Source: Mycobacteriales bacterium (GTDB lineage Bacteria > Actinomycetota > Actinomycetes > Mycobacteriales > SCTD01). From it: a stretch of DNA of 64,000 nucleotides. The number at the start of each line of letters is the position of its first letter. Within the stretch, counting starts at the first letter, position 1. The notes beneath the pieces are model-generated. The model had not been told where the DNA came from and ran no database searches. It worked only from the letters and a program-made list of their open reading frames with translations. This document shows, piece after piece, positions 22,555-30,746 of this stretch. The position numbers were made by a program, and so were the translations under genes. Where the stretch lies: NCBI GenBank assembly GCA_040902655.1, contig JBBDWV010000052.1, forward strand, positions 143,503 to 207,502. Direction: 5' to 3'.

Positions 22555-23325
22555 CTAGCCGACGGCGTGCATCCCGCCGTCGACGTGGAGCACCTCGCCG
22601 GTCGTGGCCGGGAGCCAGTCCGACAGCAACGTCACCGCGGCCTTCGCGACGGCGGTGGCGTCCCCGGGGTCCCAGCCCAGCGGCGCGTCCCGCGCCCACC
22701 GGTCCGCCAGCTCGTGGTGCCCGTCAAGCGCGCGGGTCAGCAGCGTGCGGTGCGGGCCGGTCGCGACGACGTTCACCCGCACACCGGCCGGGCCCAGCTC
22801 GCGGGCGAGGTAGCGCGCGGTCGCCTCGAGGCCGGCCTGCGCGACGCCGAGCCAGCCGAGCGAGCTCCACGCGCGGGAGGCGTCGACGTCCAGCGCGACC
22901 ACGGAGCCGCCGCACGGGAGCAGCGGACGCAGCGCGTGGACGACGGCCGCGAGCGACCACGCGGTCGTCTGGAAGACCTCCCCGGTCATCTCCCATGGCT
23001 GGGCGGCGAAGTCCCCGGAGCCGGAACCCGCCGGCAGATAGGCGATCGCGTGCAGCACGCCGTCGACCCGGTCCCAGCCGGCCTCGCGCACCCCCGCCTC
23101 CAGCCGCGCGAGGTCGGACGGCAGCGTCACGTCGAGCTCGAGGACCGGGGCGGGGACACCGAGCCGGCCGGCCGTCCTGCTGGTCAGCGGCCAGGCCCGG
23201 CACAGCGGCGAGCTGAGCAGCACCTCGGCCCCCTCGTCCAGCGCGGTGCGCACCACCGCACTGGCCAGCGACTGCTCGGTGAGCACGCCGGTCACCAGCA
23301 GGCGCTTCCCGTCGAGCAGCGGCAT
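22555..23325 (-). CDS. InhA/FabI-like enoyl reductase homologue lacking the catalytic Tyr and Lys
   Basis: This 256-residue SDR is clearly of the InhA/FabI family: LLVTGVLTEQSLA at the N-terminus, GVRVNVVATGPHRTL, and LLSDWLPATTGEVLHVDGG at the end. In the active-site helix the segment SRAWSSLGWLGVAQAGLE aligns with InhA SRAMPAYNWMTVAKSALE. The catalytic Tyr is therefore Leu and the cofactor-binding Lys is Gln. It may be non-catalytic, regulatory or use different chemistry. The ATG at 23323-23325 is 5 bases after the ligase stop, so the two genes are probably coupled. Confidence 0.85.
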   Translation of the reverse strand: MPLLDGKRLLVTGVLTEQSLASAVVRTALDEGAEVLLSSPLCRAWPLTSRTAGRLGVPAPVLELDVTLPSDLARLEAGVREAGWDRVDGVLHAIAYLPAGSGSGDFAAQPWEMTGEVFQTTAWSLAAVVHALRPLLPCGGSVVALDVDASRAWSSLGWLGVAQAGLEATARYLARELGPAGVRVNVVATGPHRTLLTRALDGHHELADRWARDAPLGWDPGDATAVAKAAVTLLSDWLPATTGEVLHVDGGMHAVG

Positions 23326-23330
23326 GCCGG

Positions 23331-24896
23331 TCAGGCTAACCGGGCGCGCAGGGCCGGCTTGTCGGTCTTGCCGACGGCGTTGCGCGGCAGCGCGTCCACC
23401 AGCTCGACCAGCTTCGGCGTGGCGTAGTCGGCCATCCCCTCGCGCACCCACGCGCGCACCTCGGCCGCCGTGAGGGGCGCGCCGGCCACCACGAAGGCCG
23501 CGACCGCCTCGCCCGCGAGCGGGTCCGGCACGCCCACCACCGCGGCGTCCTCGACCGCCGGGTGTCGCCGGAGCAGCTCCTCCAGCTCGGCGCTGAAGAT
23601 CTTCGTCCCGCCGTGGTTGATCATGTCTTTGGTGCGGTCCAGCACGGTGACGTATCCCTGCGCGTCCATCCGGGCGATGTCACCGGTGTCGAACCAACCC
23701 TCGACGATGGCGGCCGCCGTGGCGGCGGCGTCGCAGGCGTAGCCGGTGGTGACCAGCGAGCCGCGCAGCCACAGCTCGCCGGGTTCGCCCGGTCCCAGGA
23801 CGGTGCCGTCGTCGCCGCGCACCTGCGCCTGCATGCAGTCCAGCGTCCGGCCGACGCTGCCGGGACGCCCGCGTAGGTCGTCGTCGGTGGCGATGCAGCC
23901 GGGGGAGTGCGTCTCGGACAGCCCGTAGACGTCGTGCAGCCGGACCTGCGGTAGTCGCTCGCGCAGCGCGGCCACCAGGTCCGCCGGGAAGGGGGCGCCG
24001 CCCGCGGCGAGCCGCGACAGTGCCGGCAGGTCCCGGAAGTTCCCGACCCGCAGGCACAGTCGCCACCAGGACGGGACGGCGTACGCCCACGAGACGTGGT
24101 GCCGGGCGAGCAGGGCGACGTACTCCTTCGGCGAGACCGTGTCGACCAGCACGCAGCGGGCACCGGCCAGCATGGCCGGCAGCACGTGTGCGTGCATCGC
24201 CGAGATGTAGTACATCGGGAACAGCACCGCGGTCACGTCGTCCGGGCCGAGCTGCAGCACCCGCTGGTAGCTCATGCCGGAGTGCACGGAGCACCGGTGC
24301 ACGACCTGCGACGCCTTGGGCCGCCCGGTGGTGCCCGAGGTGTAGACGACGGCGTAGGTGCCGTCCTCCGCCGGCGCATCCTGCGGGTCGAAGGCCCACG
24401 ATCGCGGATCCACCTCCCGCAGCACGTCCGCCAGCGGCAGTGCGGCGAGGGCGCCGGCGGCCCGCAGGCCGTCCAGGTACGCCTCGCTGCCGAGGGAGAG
24501 TTGCACCCGGGAGTGCTCGAGCAGGTAGGCCCACTGGGACGGGGCGAGCCGCGTGTTGAGGCCGACCATGACCAGGCCGGCCCGGGCGCAGGCGAAGACG
24601 GCGGTCGCGAGGTCCAGCGTGTTGCCGCTGGCCACGGCGACCGACGAGCCGGCCGGCAGGCCCCGCGCTCGCAGCGCGGCGGCGGCCGTCTCGACCCGTG
24701 CGGCGAACGCGTCGTAGGTCACCTGCGTCCCGTCCACGTCCACGAACGCGGTCCGCCGCGGCCAGCGGCGTACGGCGCGGTCCAGCACGTGCAGCACCGT
24801 CGGCGGCCTGCGGGCGTAGGAGCGGGCCGGGGCGCCGAGCCAGCTCTGGACGACCACGGGGTCGCCGGGCCGGTCGTCGAGGTCGTGCTCGTCCAC
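23331..24896 (-). CDS. Acyl-CoA synthetase / AMP-dependent ligase
   Basis: This 521-residue ANL-superfamily enzyme activates a carboxylate with ATP and CoA. Motifs: TYAVVYTSGTTGRPKAS, the YGLSETHSPG adenylate motif, WFDTGDIARMD, DRTKDMINHGG, and the C-terminal PRNAVGKTDKP lysine. The substrate is unknown; medium- or long-chain fatty acyl or aryl acids are typical. The GTG start at 24894-24896 heads the nine-gene minus-strand run and faces a divergent potassium channel gene across ~130 bases, where the promoters should lie. Confidence 0.88.
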   Translation of the reverse strand: MDEHDLDDRPGDPVVVQSWLGAPARSYARRPPTVLHVLDRAVRRWPRRTAFVDVDGTQVTYDAFAARVETAAAALRARGLPAGSSVAVASGNTLDLATAVFACARAGLVMVGLNTRLAPSQWAYLLEHSRVQLSLGSEAYLDGLRAAGALAALPLADVLREVDPRSWAFDPQDAPAEDGTYAVVYTSGTTGRPKASQVVHRCSVHSGMSYQRVLQLGPDDVTAVLFPMYYISAMHAHVLPAMLAGARCVLVDTVSPKEYVALLARHHVSWAYAVPSWWRLCLRVGNFRDLPALSRLAAGGAPFPADLVAALRERLPQVRLHDVYGLSETHSPGCIATDDDLRGRPGSVGRTLDCMQAQVRGDDGTVLGPGEPGELWLRGSLVTTGYACDAAATAAAIVEGWFDTGDIARMDAQGYVTVLDRTKDMINHGGTKIFSAELEELLRRHPAVEDAAVVGVPDPLAGEAVAAFVVAGAPLTAAEVRAWVREGMADYATPKLVELVDALPRNAVGKTDKPALRARLA

Positions 24897-25027
24897 GCGG
24901 TCCCCCTGCCTCTGGCCGCCGAGCGCCGGGCGCCGGGGCGGCTCTAGTCTCGCGGAGTGGTCCCCACCAGTGTGCGCGCCGGGCAGTGCGCGACGGTGCT
25001 GTGAGCGCGCTCCCGAGAGGGACGCCT

Positions 25028-26056
25028 GTGCCGGCGAGGTCGGCCGGCCGCGCCACCTCCGCCGTCGTCCTGCCGCAGTCGGAGATCGGTCCGGTCCGGG
25101 CCGTGCTCCGGCGGGTGGTGATCGCGCTGGCGGCCCTCGTGGCCGTCGCCCTGATCGTCTGGGGCGACAGGGACGGCTACACCGACAGTTCGGACGGCGT
25201 CGTCGACCTGCTCGACGCCTTCTACTACGCCACGGTCAGCCTCTCGACCACCGGCTACGGCGACATCACGCCGGTGACCGACCAGGCTCGGCTGGTCAAC
25301 GTGCTCCTGATCACGCCGCTGCGGGTCCTGTTCCTCATCATCCTGGTCGGCACGACTCTCGAGGTGCTCACGCAACGCACCCGGGATCAGCTGCGGCAGA
25401 GCCGCTGGAGGTCCGCGTTGCGCGAGCACACCGTCGTCGTCGGCTACGGCACGAAGGGGCGCAGCGCGGTCCGCGCGCTGCTGGACGACGGGGCCGACAA
25501 GTCCATGATCGTGGCGGTCGACAACGATCCGGAGCACATCACCGACGCCAACAACGACGGCATCGCGGCGATCAGCGGGGACGGCACCCGGGCGGACGTG
25601 CTGCGTCAGGCCGACGTCGAGCATGCCGCCCGGGTCATCGTCGCCGTGCCGCGGGACGACGCGGCCGTCCTGGTCACCCTCACGGTGCGCCGGCACAACC
25701 CGAAGGCCTACGTCGTGGCGGCGGTGCGCGAGGCGGAGAACGCCCCGCTGCTGCGGGAGGGCGGCGCCAACGGCGTCGTCGTCTCCTCCGAGGCGGCCGG
25801 CCGGCTGCTGGGGGTGGCCGCCTCGAGTCCCTCGACCGGCGCCATCTTCGAGGACCTGCTCGTCCCGGGACAGGGCCTGGAGTTGACCGAGCGCGACGTC
25901 CTGCGCGAGGAGGTGGGGCTGCCGCCGCGGGCCTGCCGGGACCTGGTCGTGGCGATCATCCGGGACGGCGTCACCACGCTGTTCAACACCGATCACGACG
26001 TCAAGCTGCGGCGGACCGACCGGGTGGTCGTCGTCCGGGGGGCGCCGACCACCTGA
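25028..26056 (+). CDS. Potassium channel with RCK (TrkA-N/TrkA-C) domains
   Basis: This ~342-residue membrane protein has one transmembrane helix (VVIALAALVAVALIVWG), a pore loop with the K+ filter TTGYGD, and a second helix (VLLITPLRVLFLIILVG). It then has a cytoplasmic Rossmann RCK domain (TVVVGYGTKGRSAVRALL) and a TrkA-C region ending VVVVRGAP. Length and layout match two-TM ligand-gated channels of the MthK type. The GTG at 25028 after GAGAGGG is preferred; an in-frame GTG at 25001 is the alternative. The channel is assumed to open in response to nucleotide or ions at the RCK domain. Confidence 0.85.
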   Translation: MPARSAGRATSAVVLPQSEIGPVRAVLRRVVIALAALVAVALIVWGDRDGYTDSSDGVVDLLDAFYYATVSLSTTGYGDITPVTDQARLVNVLLITPLRVLFLIILVGTTLEVLTQRTRDQLRQSRWRSALREHTVVVGYGTKGRSAVRALLDDGADKSMIVAVDNDPEHITDANNDGIAAISGDGTRADVLRQADVEHAARVIVAVPRDDAAVLVTLTVRRHNPKAYVVAAVREAENAPLLREGGANGVVVSSEAAGRLLGVAASSPSTGAIFEDLLVPGQGLELTERDVLREEVGLPPRACRDLVVAIIRDGVTTLFNTDHDVKLRRTDRVVVVRGAPTT

Positions 26057-26138
26057 CATCGGGTATCCCTCGTAGTGCTGGCCACGGCCGCTGATCTCGC
26101 CCGCCTCGTCGACTCGCTACTGCCTGGGAGCGCCTGAC

Positions 26139-27245
26139 ATGAGCACGCACGAGCTGTACACCGTGCCGGCCGAGCACGCGACGTGGGACGTCCGGATGCA
26201 GGGCGCCTCCCGCTTCACCTGGGAGTACGACGAGGGGCGTGACCGCCTGCTGTCGCTCTACCAGAAGGGCAAGGACAAGCAGTGGGACTCGGTGCACCGG
26301 ATCGACTGGGATCTCGAGGTCGACCCGCTGGACGTCCTCGGCATGCCGGACGAGACGATCCCCCTTTTCGGCACCGCGCAGTGGGACCGGATCAAGAACG
26401 ACCGTGCGGCCGTCGCCGAACTCAAGCAGCACCTCACGGCCTGGCAGTTCAGCCAGTTCCTGCACGGCGAGCAGGGCGCGATGATCTGCTCCGCCCGGAT
26501 CGTGGAGTCCGTCCCCGATCTGGACGCGAAGTTCTACGCGGCGACGCAGACGATGGACGAGGCGCGGCACGCCGAGACCTACGCGCGCTTCCTGCAGGAC
26601 AAGGTCGGGCTGGTCTACCCGATCAACCCCCACCTGAAGTCGCTGCTCGACGACACGCTGACCGACAGTCGCTGGGACATGCCCTACCTCGGCATGCAGG
26701 TGCTCATCGAGGGACTGGCGCTGGCGGCGTTCGGGCTGCTGCGGGACATGACGGACAAGCCGCTACCCAAGCAGATCCTGGCGTACGTGATGCAGGACGA
26801 GGCGCGTCACGTCGCCTTCGGGCGGCTGGTGCTCAAGGACTACTACGCCCAGCTGACGTCGGCGGAGAAGGCGGAGCGCGAGGAGTTCGTCGTCGAGGGC
26901 TGCTCCCTGATGCGCGACCGCTTCCGGCAGGAGGAGGTGTGGGGCAACCTCGGCTTCGACGTCGAGGAGTCGATGAAGTCGGTGGAGAACTCGCAGTACT
27001 TCAAGCTGTTCCAGTCCCTGCTCTTCAGCCGGATCGCCCCGTGCGTCAAGGACATCGGGCTGTTCGGCACGAAGGTGCAGAGCGCCTTCGCGGACATGGG
27101 CGTGCTCGACATGGCCGGGGTCGACCTGGCCGCGCTGATGAAGCAGGACGAGGACCTCGCCGACCTTCTCGACGTGGAGAAGCGCGAGCTGCTGGTGCGC
27201 GGGCAGGAGGTCGAGAAGACCATCGCGATGGCGTTCGAGAGCTGA
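26139..27245 (+). CDS. Ferritin-like diiron protein (R2-like superfamily)
   Basis: This 368-residue soluble protein carries a full carboxylate-bridged diiron set: Glu111 (HGEQGAM), Glu141-x-x-His144 (DEARH), Glu191 (LIEGLA) and Glu221-x-x-His224 (DEARH). That pattern is shared by ferritin-like oxygenases and ribonucleotide reductase R2-like proteins. A radical-bearing Tyr of a true NrdF/NrdB is not evident, and no NrdE partner is nearby, so an oxidase/oxygenase is more likely. The ATG at 26139 lies 82 bases after the K+ channel. A palindromic repeat follows the gene. The substrate is unknown. Confidence 0.75.
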   Translation: MSTHELYTVPAEHATWDVRMQGASRFTWEYDEGRDRLLSLYQKGKDKQWDSVHRIDWDLEVDPLDVLGMPDETIPLFGTAQWDRIKNDRAAVAELKQHLTAWQFSQFLHGEQGAMICSARIVESVPDLDAKFYAATQTMDEARHAETYARFLQDKVGLVYPINPHLKSLLDDTLTDSRWDMPYLGMQVLIEGLALAAFGLLRDMTDKPLPKQILAYVMQDEARHVAFGRLVLKDYYAQLTSAEKAEREEFVVEGCSLMRDRFRQEEVWGNLGFDVEESMKSVENSQYFKLFQSLLFSRIAPCVKDIGLFGTKVQSAFADMGVLDMAGVDLAALMKQDEDLADLLDVEKRELLVRGQEVEKTIAMAFES

Positions 27246-27288
27246 GGGTCCGGCTGTCGTGGCACGGGATCAGGCGTTCAGCCGCTGT

Positions 27289-27360
27289 GGATCATCTGCG
27301 GGCTGGATCGGCAGCAGACACACCGGCGTGTCCGCTGCGGATCCAGTCGGCAGAAGATCA
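27289..27360. repeat. 72-bp palindromic repeat, family C copy 1
   Basis: Two 33-base arms (27289-27321 and 27328-27360) are complementary at ~27 positions around a 6-base loop ACCGGC. The core is GCTGGATCGGCAGCAGACAC. The same architecture and core recur at 53594-53665. It lies between convergent genes (diiron protein and rsgA); the rest of the 156-base gap shows nothing else. Confidence 0.8.
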
Positions 27361-27401
27361 CCGCTCGGTGGCTCGGTCGGCCAGGCGCGGCGCAGCGGCG
27401 G

Positions 27402-28394
27402 CTACTCCTCCGCGGCGGACAGCGCCTCGAGCAGCCGGCGCAGCGAGTCCAGCCGGGCGGAGGTCGCCCGCCCCTCGGCGACCCAGCCGTCGAGCGCGCA
27501 GCCGGCCGTCCCGGCCCGGTGGTCACAGCCGGGCGGGCAGAAGGCCGCACCCTCCGCCAGGTCGGGGAACGCCGCCAGCACCCGCTCCACGGTGACGGCG
27601 CCGAGCCCGAACGACCGCACCCCCGGCGTGTCGATGACGGTGCCGCCGCCCGGCAGGGCCAGCGCCACGGCGGAGGAGGACGTGTGCCGGCCCTTGCCGA
27701 CCCCGGTGACGTCGCCGACCGCCCGTTGGGCGTCCGGGACGAGCCGGTTCACCAGGGTCGACTTCCCGACGCCGGACTGCCCGAACAGCACGCTGGTACG
27801 GCCGGCGAGCCGGGCGCGCAGCCGGTCGACGCCCGGGTGCTCGGCGCCGGGGCCGGTCACCACGACCTCGACGCCCAGCGGCTCGTAGAGCGCCACGAGC
27901 TCCTCCGGGGCCGCCAGGTCGCTCTTGGTCAGGCAGAGCAGCGGGACCAGCCCACCGTCGTAGGCCGCGACCAGACACCGGTCGACCAGCCGCGGGCGGG
28001 GCACCGGGTCGGCCAGCGCCGTCACGACGACGAGCACCTCGGCGTTGGCGACGACCGCCCGTTCGACCGGATCGGTGTCGTCGGGGGTACGCCGCAGCAG
28101 CGACGTGCGCGGCTCGATCCGGACGATGCGGCCCAGCGCGTCCGGGCCGCCCGACAGGTCGCCGACGACGGCGACGCGGTCGCCCACCACGACCGCCCGC
28201 CGGCCGAGTTCGCGCGCGCGTACCGCCGTCAGGAGCCTGCCGTCCTGCGACCGCAGCCGGTAGCGGCCCCGGTCGACGCTGAGCACGTCGGCGGGTGCGG
28301 CGTCCTCGTGGGACGGCCGGGTGCGGGTGCGCGGGCGGGAGCTGCGCCCGGGACGGACCCGCACGTCGTCCTCGTCGAGTTCACGCGGGCTCAT
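27402..28394 (-). CDS. rsgA: Ribosome small subunit-dependent GTPase RsgA
   Basis: This 330-residue late 30S-assembly GTPase is circularly permuted. An N-terminal OB fold precedes the motifs in the order G4 LTKSD, G1 GQSGVGKST, G3 DTPGVRSFG, followed by the zinc site CPPGCDHRAGTAGC. A ~45-residue Arg-rich tail precedes the OB fold, as is common in actinobacteria. The ATG at 28392-28394 is used, overlapping the end of aroA by 14 bases, so the two genes are coupled. Confidence 0.93.
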   Translation of the reverse strand: MSPRELDEDDVRVRPGRSSRPRTRTRPSHEDAAPADVLSVDRGRYRLRSQDGRLLTAVRARELGRRAVVVGDRVAVVGDLSGGPDALGRIVRIEPRTSLLRRTPDDTDPVERAVVANAEVLVVVTALADPVPRPRLVDRCLVAAYDGGLVPLLCLTKSDLAAPEELVALYEPLGVEVVVTGPGAEHPGVDRLRARLAGRTSVLFGQSGVGKSTLVNRLVPDAQRAVGDVTGVGKGRHTSSSAVALALPGGGTVIDTPGVRSFGLGAVTVERVLAAFPDLAEGAAFCPPGCDHRAGTAGCALDGWVAEGRATSARLDSLRRLLEALSAAEE

Positions 28395-29688
28395 CTGCTC
28401 GCGGCGCTCGAGACGACGACAGCATCCGGGTCCACGAGCCGACGAAGTCGGGCACGGTCTTGCGGGTCGTCGCGACATCGCGGATCTGCACCCCGTCGAC
28501 GGCCAGGCCGAGCACCGCCCAGGCCATCGCGATCCGGTGGTCGTCGTAGCTGCCCATGACGCCGCCGGTCAGCCGGCGCGGGCGGACCTCCAGCCCGTCC
28601 GGGTGCTCGCGGACGTCTCCGCCGAGGACGTTGAGCTCCTTCGCGAGCGCCGCGAGCCGGTCGGTCTCCTGCAGCCGGATGTGCGCGACCCCCCAGAAGC
28701 GGCTGGGGGAGTCGGCGACTGCGGCCAGGGCGGTGAGCACCGTCGTCAGTTCCGGCGCATCGCGCAGGTCGGCCTCGATCCCGTGCAGGCCGGTCCCGGC
28801 GGACACGGTCACGCTGTCGTCGGTCCGCTCCACGACCGCGCCCATCGCCTCGAGCAACGCGGGCAGTACCGCGCCGGGTTGGGAGGTGCCACGGGGCCAG
28901 CCCGGCACCGTGACCGACCCGCCGGCGACCAACGGGGCGGCGAGGTAGGCCGCTGCCGTCGACAGGTCGGGCTCGACCACGGCGTCGCGTGTCCGCAAGC
29001 CGCCGGGGGCGACCGTCCACAGCCCGGCGGTGTTGTCCTGCACGGTGGCGCCGGCAGCCCGCAGGGCCTCGACCGTCATGGCCAGGTGGGGCGCGCTGGG
29101 CAGGGCGCCGCCCTCGTGCCGCACGGTGACGCCCTCCTCGAAGCGCGGTGCCGCCAGGAGCAGCCCGCTGACCAGCTGGGAGGACTGCGACGCGTCGAGC
29201 GTCACGGCGCCGCCGGGAAGGCGACCCCTGCCCCGGACCACCAGCGGCAGCCCCGCCACGTTGTCGAGGTCGGCGCCGAGGGCGACCAGCGCGGCGAGCA
29301 GCGGTCCCAGCGGCCGTTCGCGTACCCGGGCGTCACCGTCGAAGCCGACCGCTCCCTGGGCGAGCGTGGCGACCGGAGGCAGGAACCGGGCCACCGTCCC
29401 GGCGTTGCCGACGTCGAGCGTGTCCACGCGCGGCTGCAGCGGCCCGGCCACCCCGTCCACCAGCCAGTCGCCGTCGTCGGTGTCGGTCACGTCCACGCCG
29501 AGGTTGCGGAGGGCGGCCGCCATCAGCTCGGTGTCGCGCGAATGTAGCGGGCGACGGACGGTCGACCGCCCGTCGGCCAGGGCGGCCAGCACGAGCGCGC
29601 GGTTGGTGACCGACTTGGAGCCCGGCAGTGCGACGACCGCCTGCAGCGGGCCCCGTGCACGCGGCGCCGGCCAAGGGTCAGGATTCAC
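28381..29688 (-). CDS. aroA: 3-phosphoshikimate 1-carboxyvinyltransferase (EPSP synthase)
   Basis: This enzyme transfers the enolpyruvyl group from PEP to shikimate-3-phosphate in aromatic amino-acid synthesis. It has the N-terminal PGSKSVTNRALVLAAL phosphate loop, DVGNAGTVARFLPP, DASQSSQLVSGLLLA, and the C-terminal KETDRLAAL-like segment (LQETDRLAALAKEL) with DDHRIAMAWAVLGL. The GTG at 29686-29688 is preferred; a TTG at 29698-29700 would add four residues. Length (435) is normal. It overlaps rsgA by 14 bases downstream, a pairing seen in many actinobacteria. Confidence 0.93.
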   Translation of the reverse strand: MNPDPWPAPRARGPLQAVVALPGSKSVTNRALVLAALADGRSTVRRPLHSRDTELMAAALRNLGVDVTDTDDGDWLVDGVAGPLQPRVDTLDVGNAGTVARFLPPVATLAQGAVGFDGDARVRERPLGPLLAALVALGADLDNVAGLPLVVRGRGRLPGGAVTLDASQSSQLVSGLLLAAPRFEEGVTVRHEGGALPSAPHLAMTVEALRAAGATVQDNTAGLWTVAPGGLRTRDAVVEPDLSTAAAYLAAPLVAGGSVTVPGWPRGTSQPGAVLPALLEAMGAVVERTDDSVTVSAGTGLHGIEADLRDAPELTTVLTALAAVADSPSRFWGVAHIRLQETDRLAALAKELNVLGGDVREHPDGLEVRPRRLTGGVMGSYDDHRIAMAWAVLGLAVDGVQIRDVATTRKTVPDFVGSWTRMLSSSRAPRADEPA

Positions 29689-29719
29689 CCGTTCAGTCAA
29701 GCACTGGTGGAATGGCCGG

Positions 29720-30258
29720 GTGTGCGGCCGCTACGCCTCCAGCCGGGACGCCCGGGAACTGGCCCGGATCTTCGACGTCGAGGAGCCCGTGGAGCAGGTC
29801 CTGCCCGCCTCCTGGAACGTCGCCCCGACCGACCCGGTCCACGCCGTGCTGCAGCGGGGCGACGTCCGGCAGCTGCGCGTCCTGCGCTGGGGGCTGGTGC
29901 CGTCGTGGGCGAAGGACCCCCGGGGGCGGCCCGGCTGATCAACGCGCGCCGCGAGACGGTCACCCGCACCCCGGCATTTCGCACCGCCTACGCCCGCCGA
30001 CGCTGCCTGCTGCCCGCCGACGGCTACGACGAGTGGCAGGTCGACGGAACCCGCAAGCAGCCGTGGTTCCTGTCCAGCCCGGACGGCGGCTCGCTGGCTC
30101 GACCCGGCGGTCGAGGACCCAGGAGCTCAGCTGCTCGTCCCGGCCGTTTCCGGTGCGCCCGTCGCCTGGCCGTGGGGCCCGCCGTCGGCAACGTCCGCAA
30201 CGACGGGCCGGAGCTGGTGCAGCCGGTGGCGCCGGAGCAGCCGCCGATGCTCTTCTGA
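29720..30258 (+). pseudogene. Broken SOS response-associated peptidase (SRAP/YedK-HMCES) gene
   Basis: Intact SRAP proteins (~220-250 residues) cross-link abasic sites through Cys2. The start is kept: GTG, then CGRYASSRDAREL and WNVAPTDPVHAVLQ. The frame hits TGA at 29936-29938 after DPRGRPG. The family sequence resumes one frame over (ARLINARRETVTRTPAFRTAY, DGYDEWQVDG). After GGSLA it jumps to the C-terminal WLDPAVEDPGAQLL in yet another frame, so ~45 residues are missing. GNVRNDGPELVQPV then reads in a fourth segment. The frame order is 2-1-2-1. An extra G in the GGGGG run near 29922 would explain the first break. Confidence 0.82.
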
Positions 30259-30392
30259 CCCAGCTGCTCTGACTCGGCTGCGGCCCACCGGCACCTGCTG
30301 CGGTACAGGCGAGGTCCCGCGGGTGAAACCGCCGGGCCCGCGGGTAGGGCTGGCCCGACGCACCACCCCCCGATCAAGGAGCGCCGTTACCC

Positions 30393-30746
30393 GTGGACAG
30401 TCAGGACGCCCGCCAGCAGCTCGAGCAGATGCTCCGCGAGATCGACAGCACGACCGCGGTCCTCGCCGGAGAGGGCGCGGGAGAGTCCAGCGAGCTGAGC
30501 CACTCCGACCAGCACCCGGGTGACACCGCCAGCGAGCTGCAGGACGCCGACGAGCAGAACGCCCTGATCGAGAGTTCGTCGGTCCAGCGCGCCGAGGTCA
30601 CGGCCGCGCTGGCCCGCCTGGACGACGGGACCTACGGCACCTGTCTGGACTGCGGCCAGCCGATCCCGGACGCCCGGCTCGAGGTGCGCCCGGAGGCGGC
30701 GCGCTGCGTGCTCGACCAGGAGAAGTACGAGGCGGCGAACGCCTAG
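30393..30746 (+). CDS. DksA/TraR-type zinc-finger protein with three of four cysteines
   Basis: This 117-residue protein has an acidic coiled-coil first half and a C-terminal C4-type finger, as in actinobacterial RNA polymerase-binding DksA homologues such as RbpA-unrelated TraR proteins. The finger reads CLDCGQPIPDARLEVRPEA with Cys84 and Cys87, then Cys105, but the fourth position is Asp108 (ARCVLDQEK) rather than Cys. Zinc may be bound by three Cys plus Asp or not at all. The GTG start at 30393 follows AAGGAG. The stop overlaps the convergent methyltransferase gene by four bases. Confidence 0.8.
   Translation: MDSQDARQQLEQMLREIDSTTAVLAGEGAGESSELSHSDQHPGDTASELQDADEQNALIESSSVQRAEVTAALARLDDGTYGTCLDCGQPIPDARLEVRPEAARCVLDQEKYEAANA

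Noticed and set aside
26139-27245. Ribonucleotide reductase small subunit NrdF
   Set aside because: The diiron ligands are there, but no radical Tyr context or nrdE/nrdI/nrdH partners are seen; a ferritin-like oxidase/oxygenase is the safer call.
29936-29938. TGA in the SRAP gene as a selenocysteine codon
   Set aside because: The family sequence resumes in a different frame and a block of ~45 residues is missing further on, so this is decay, not recoding.
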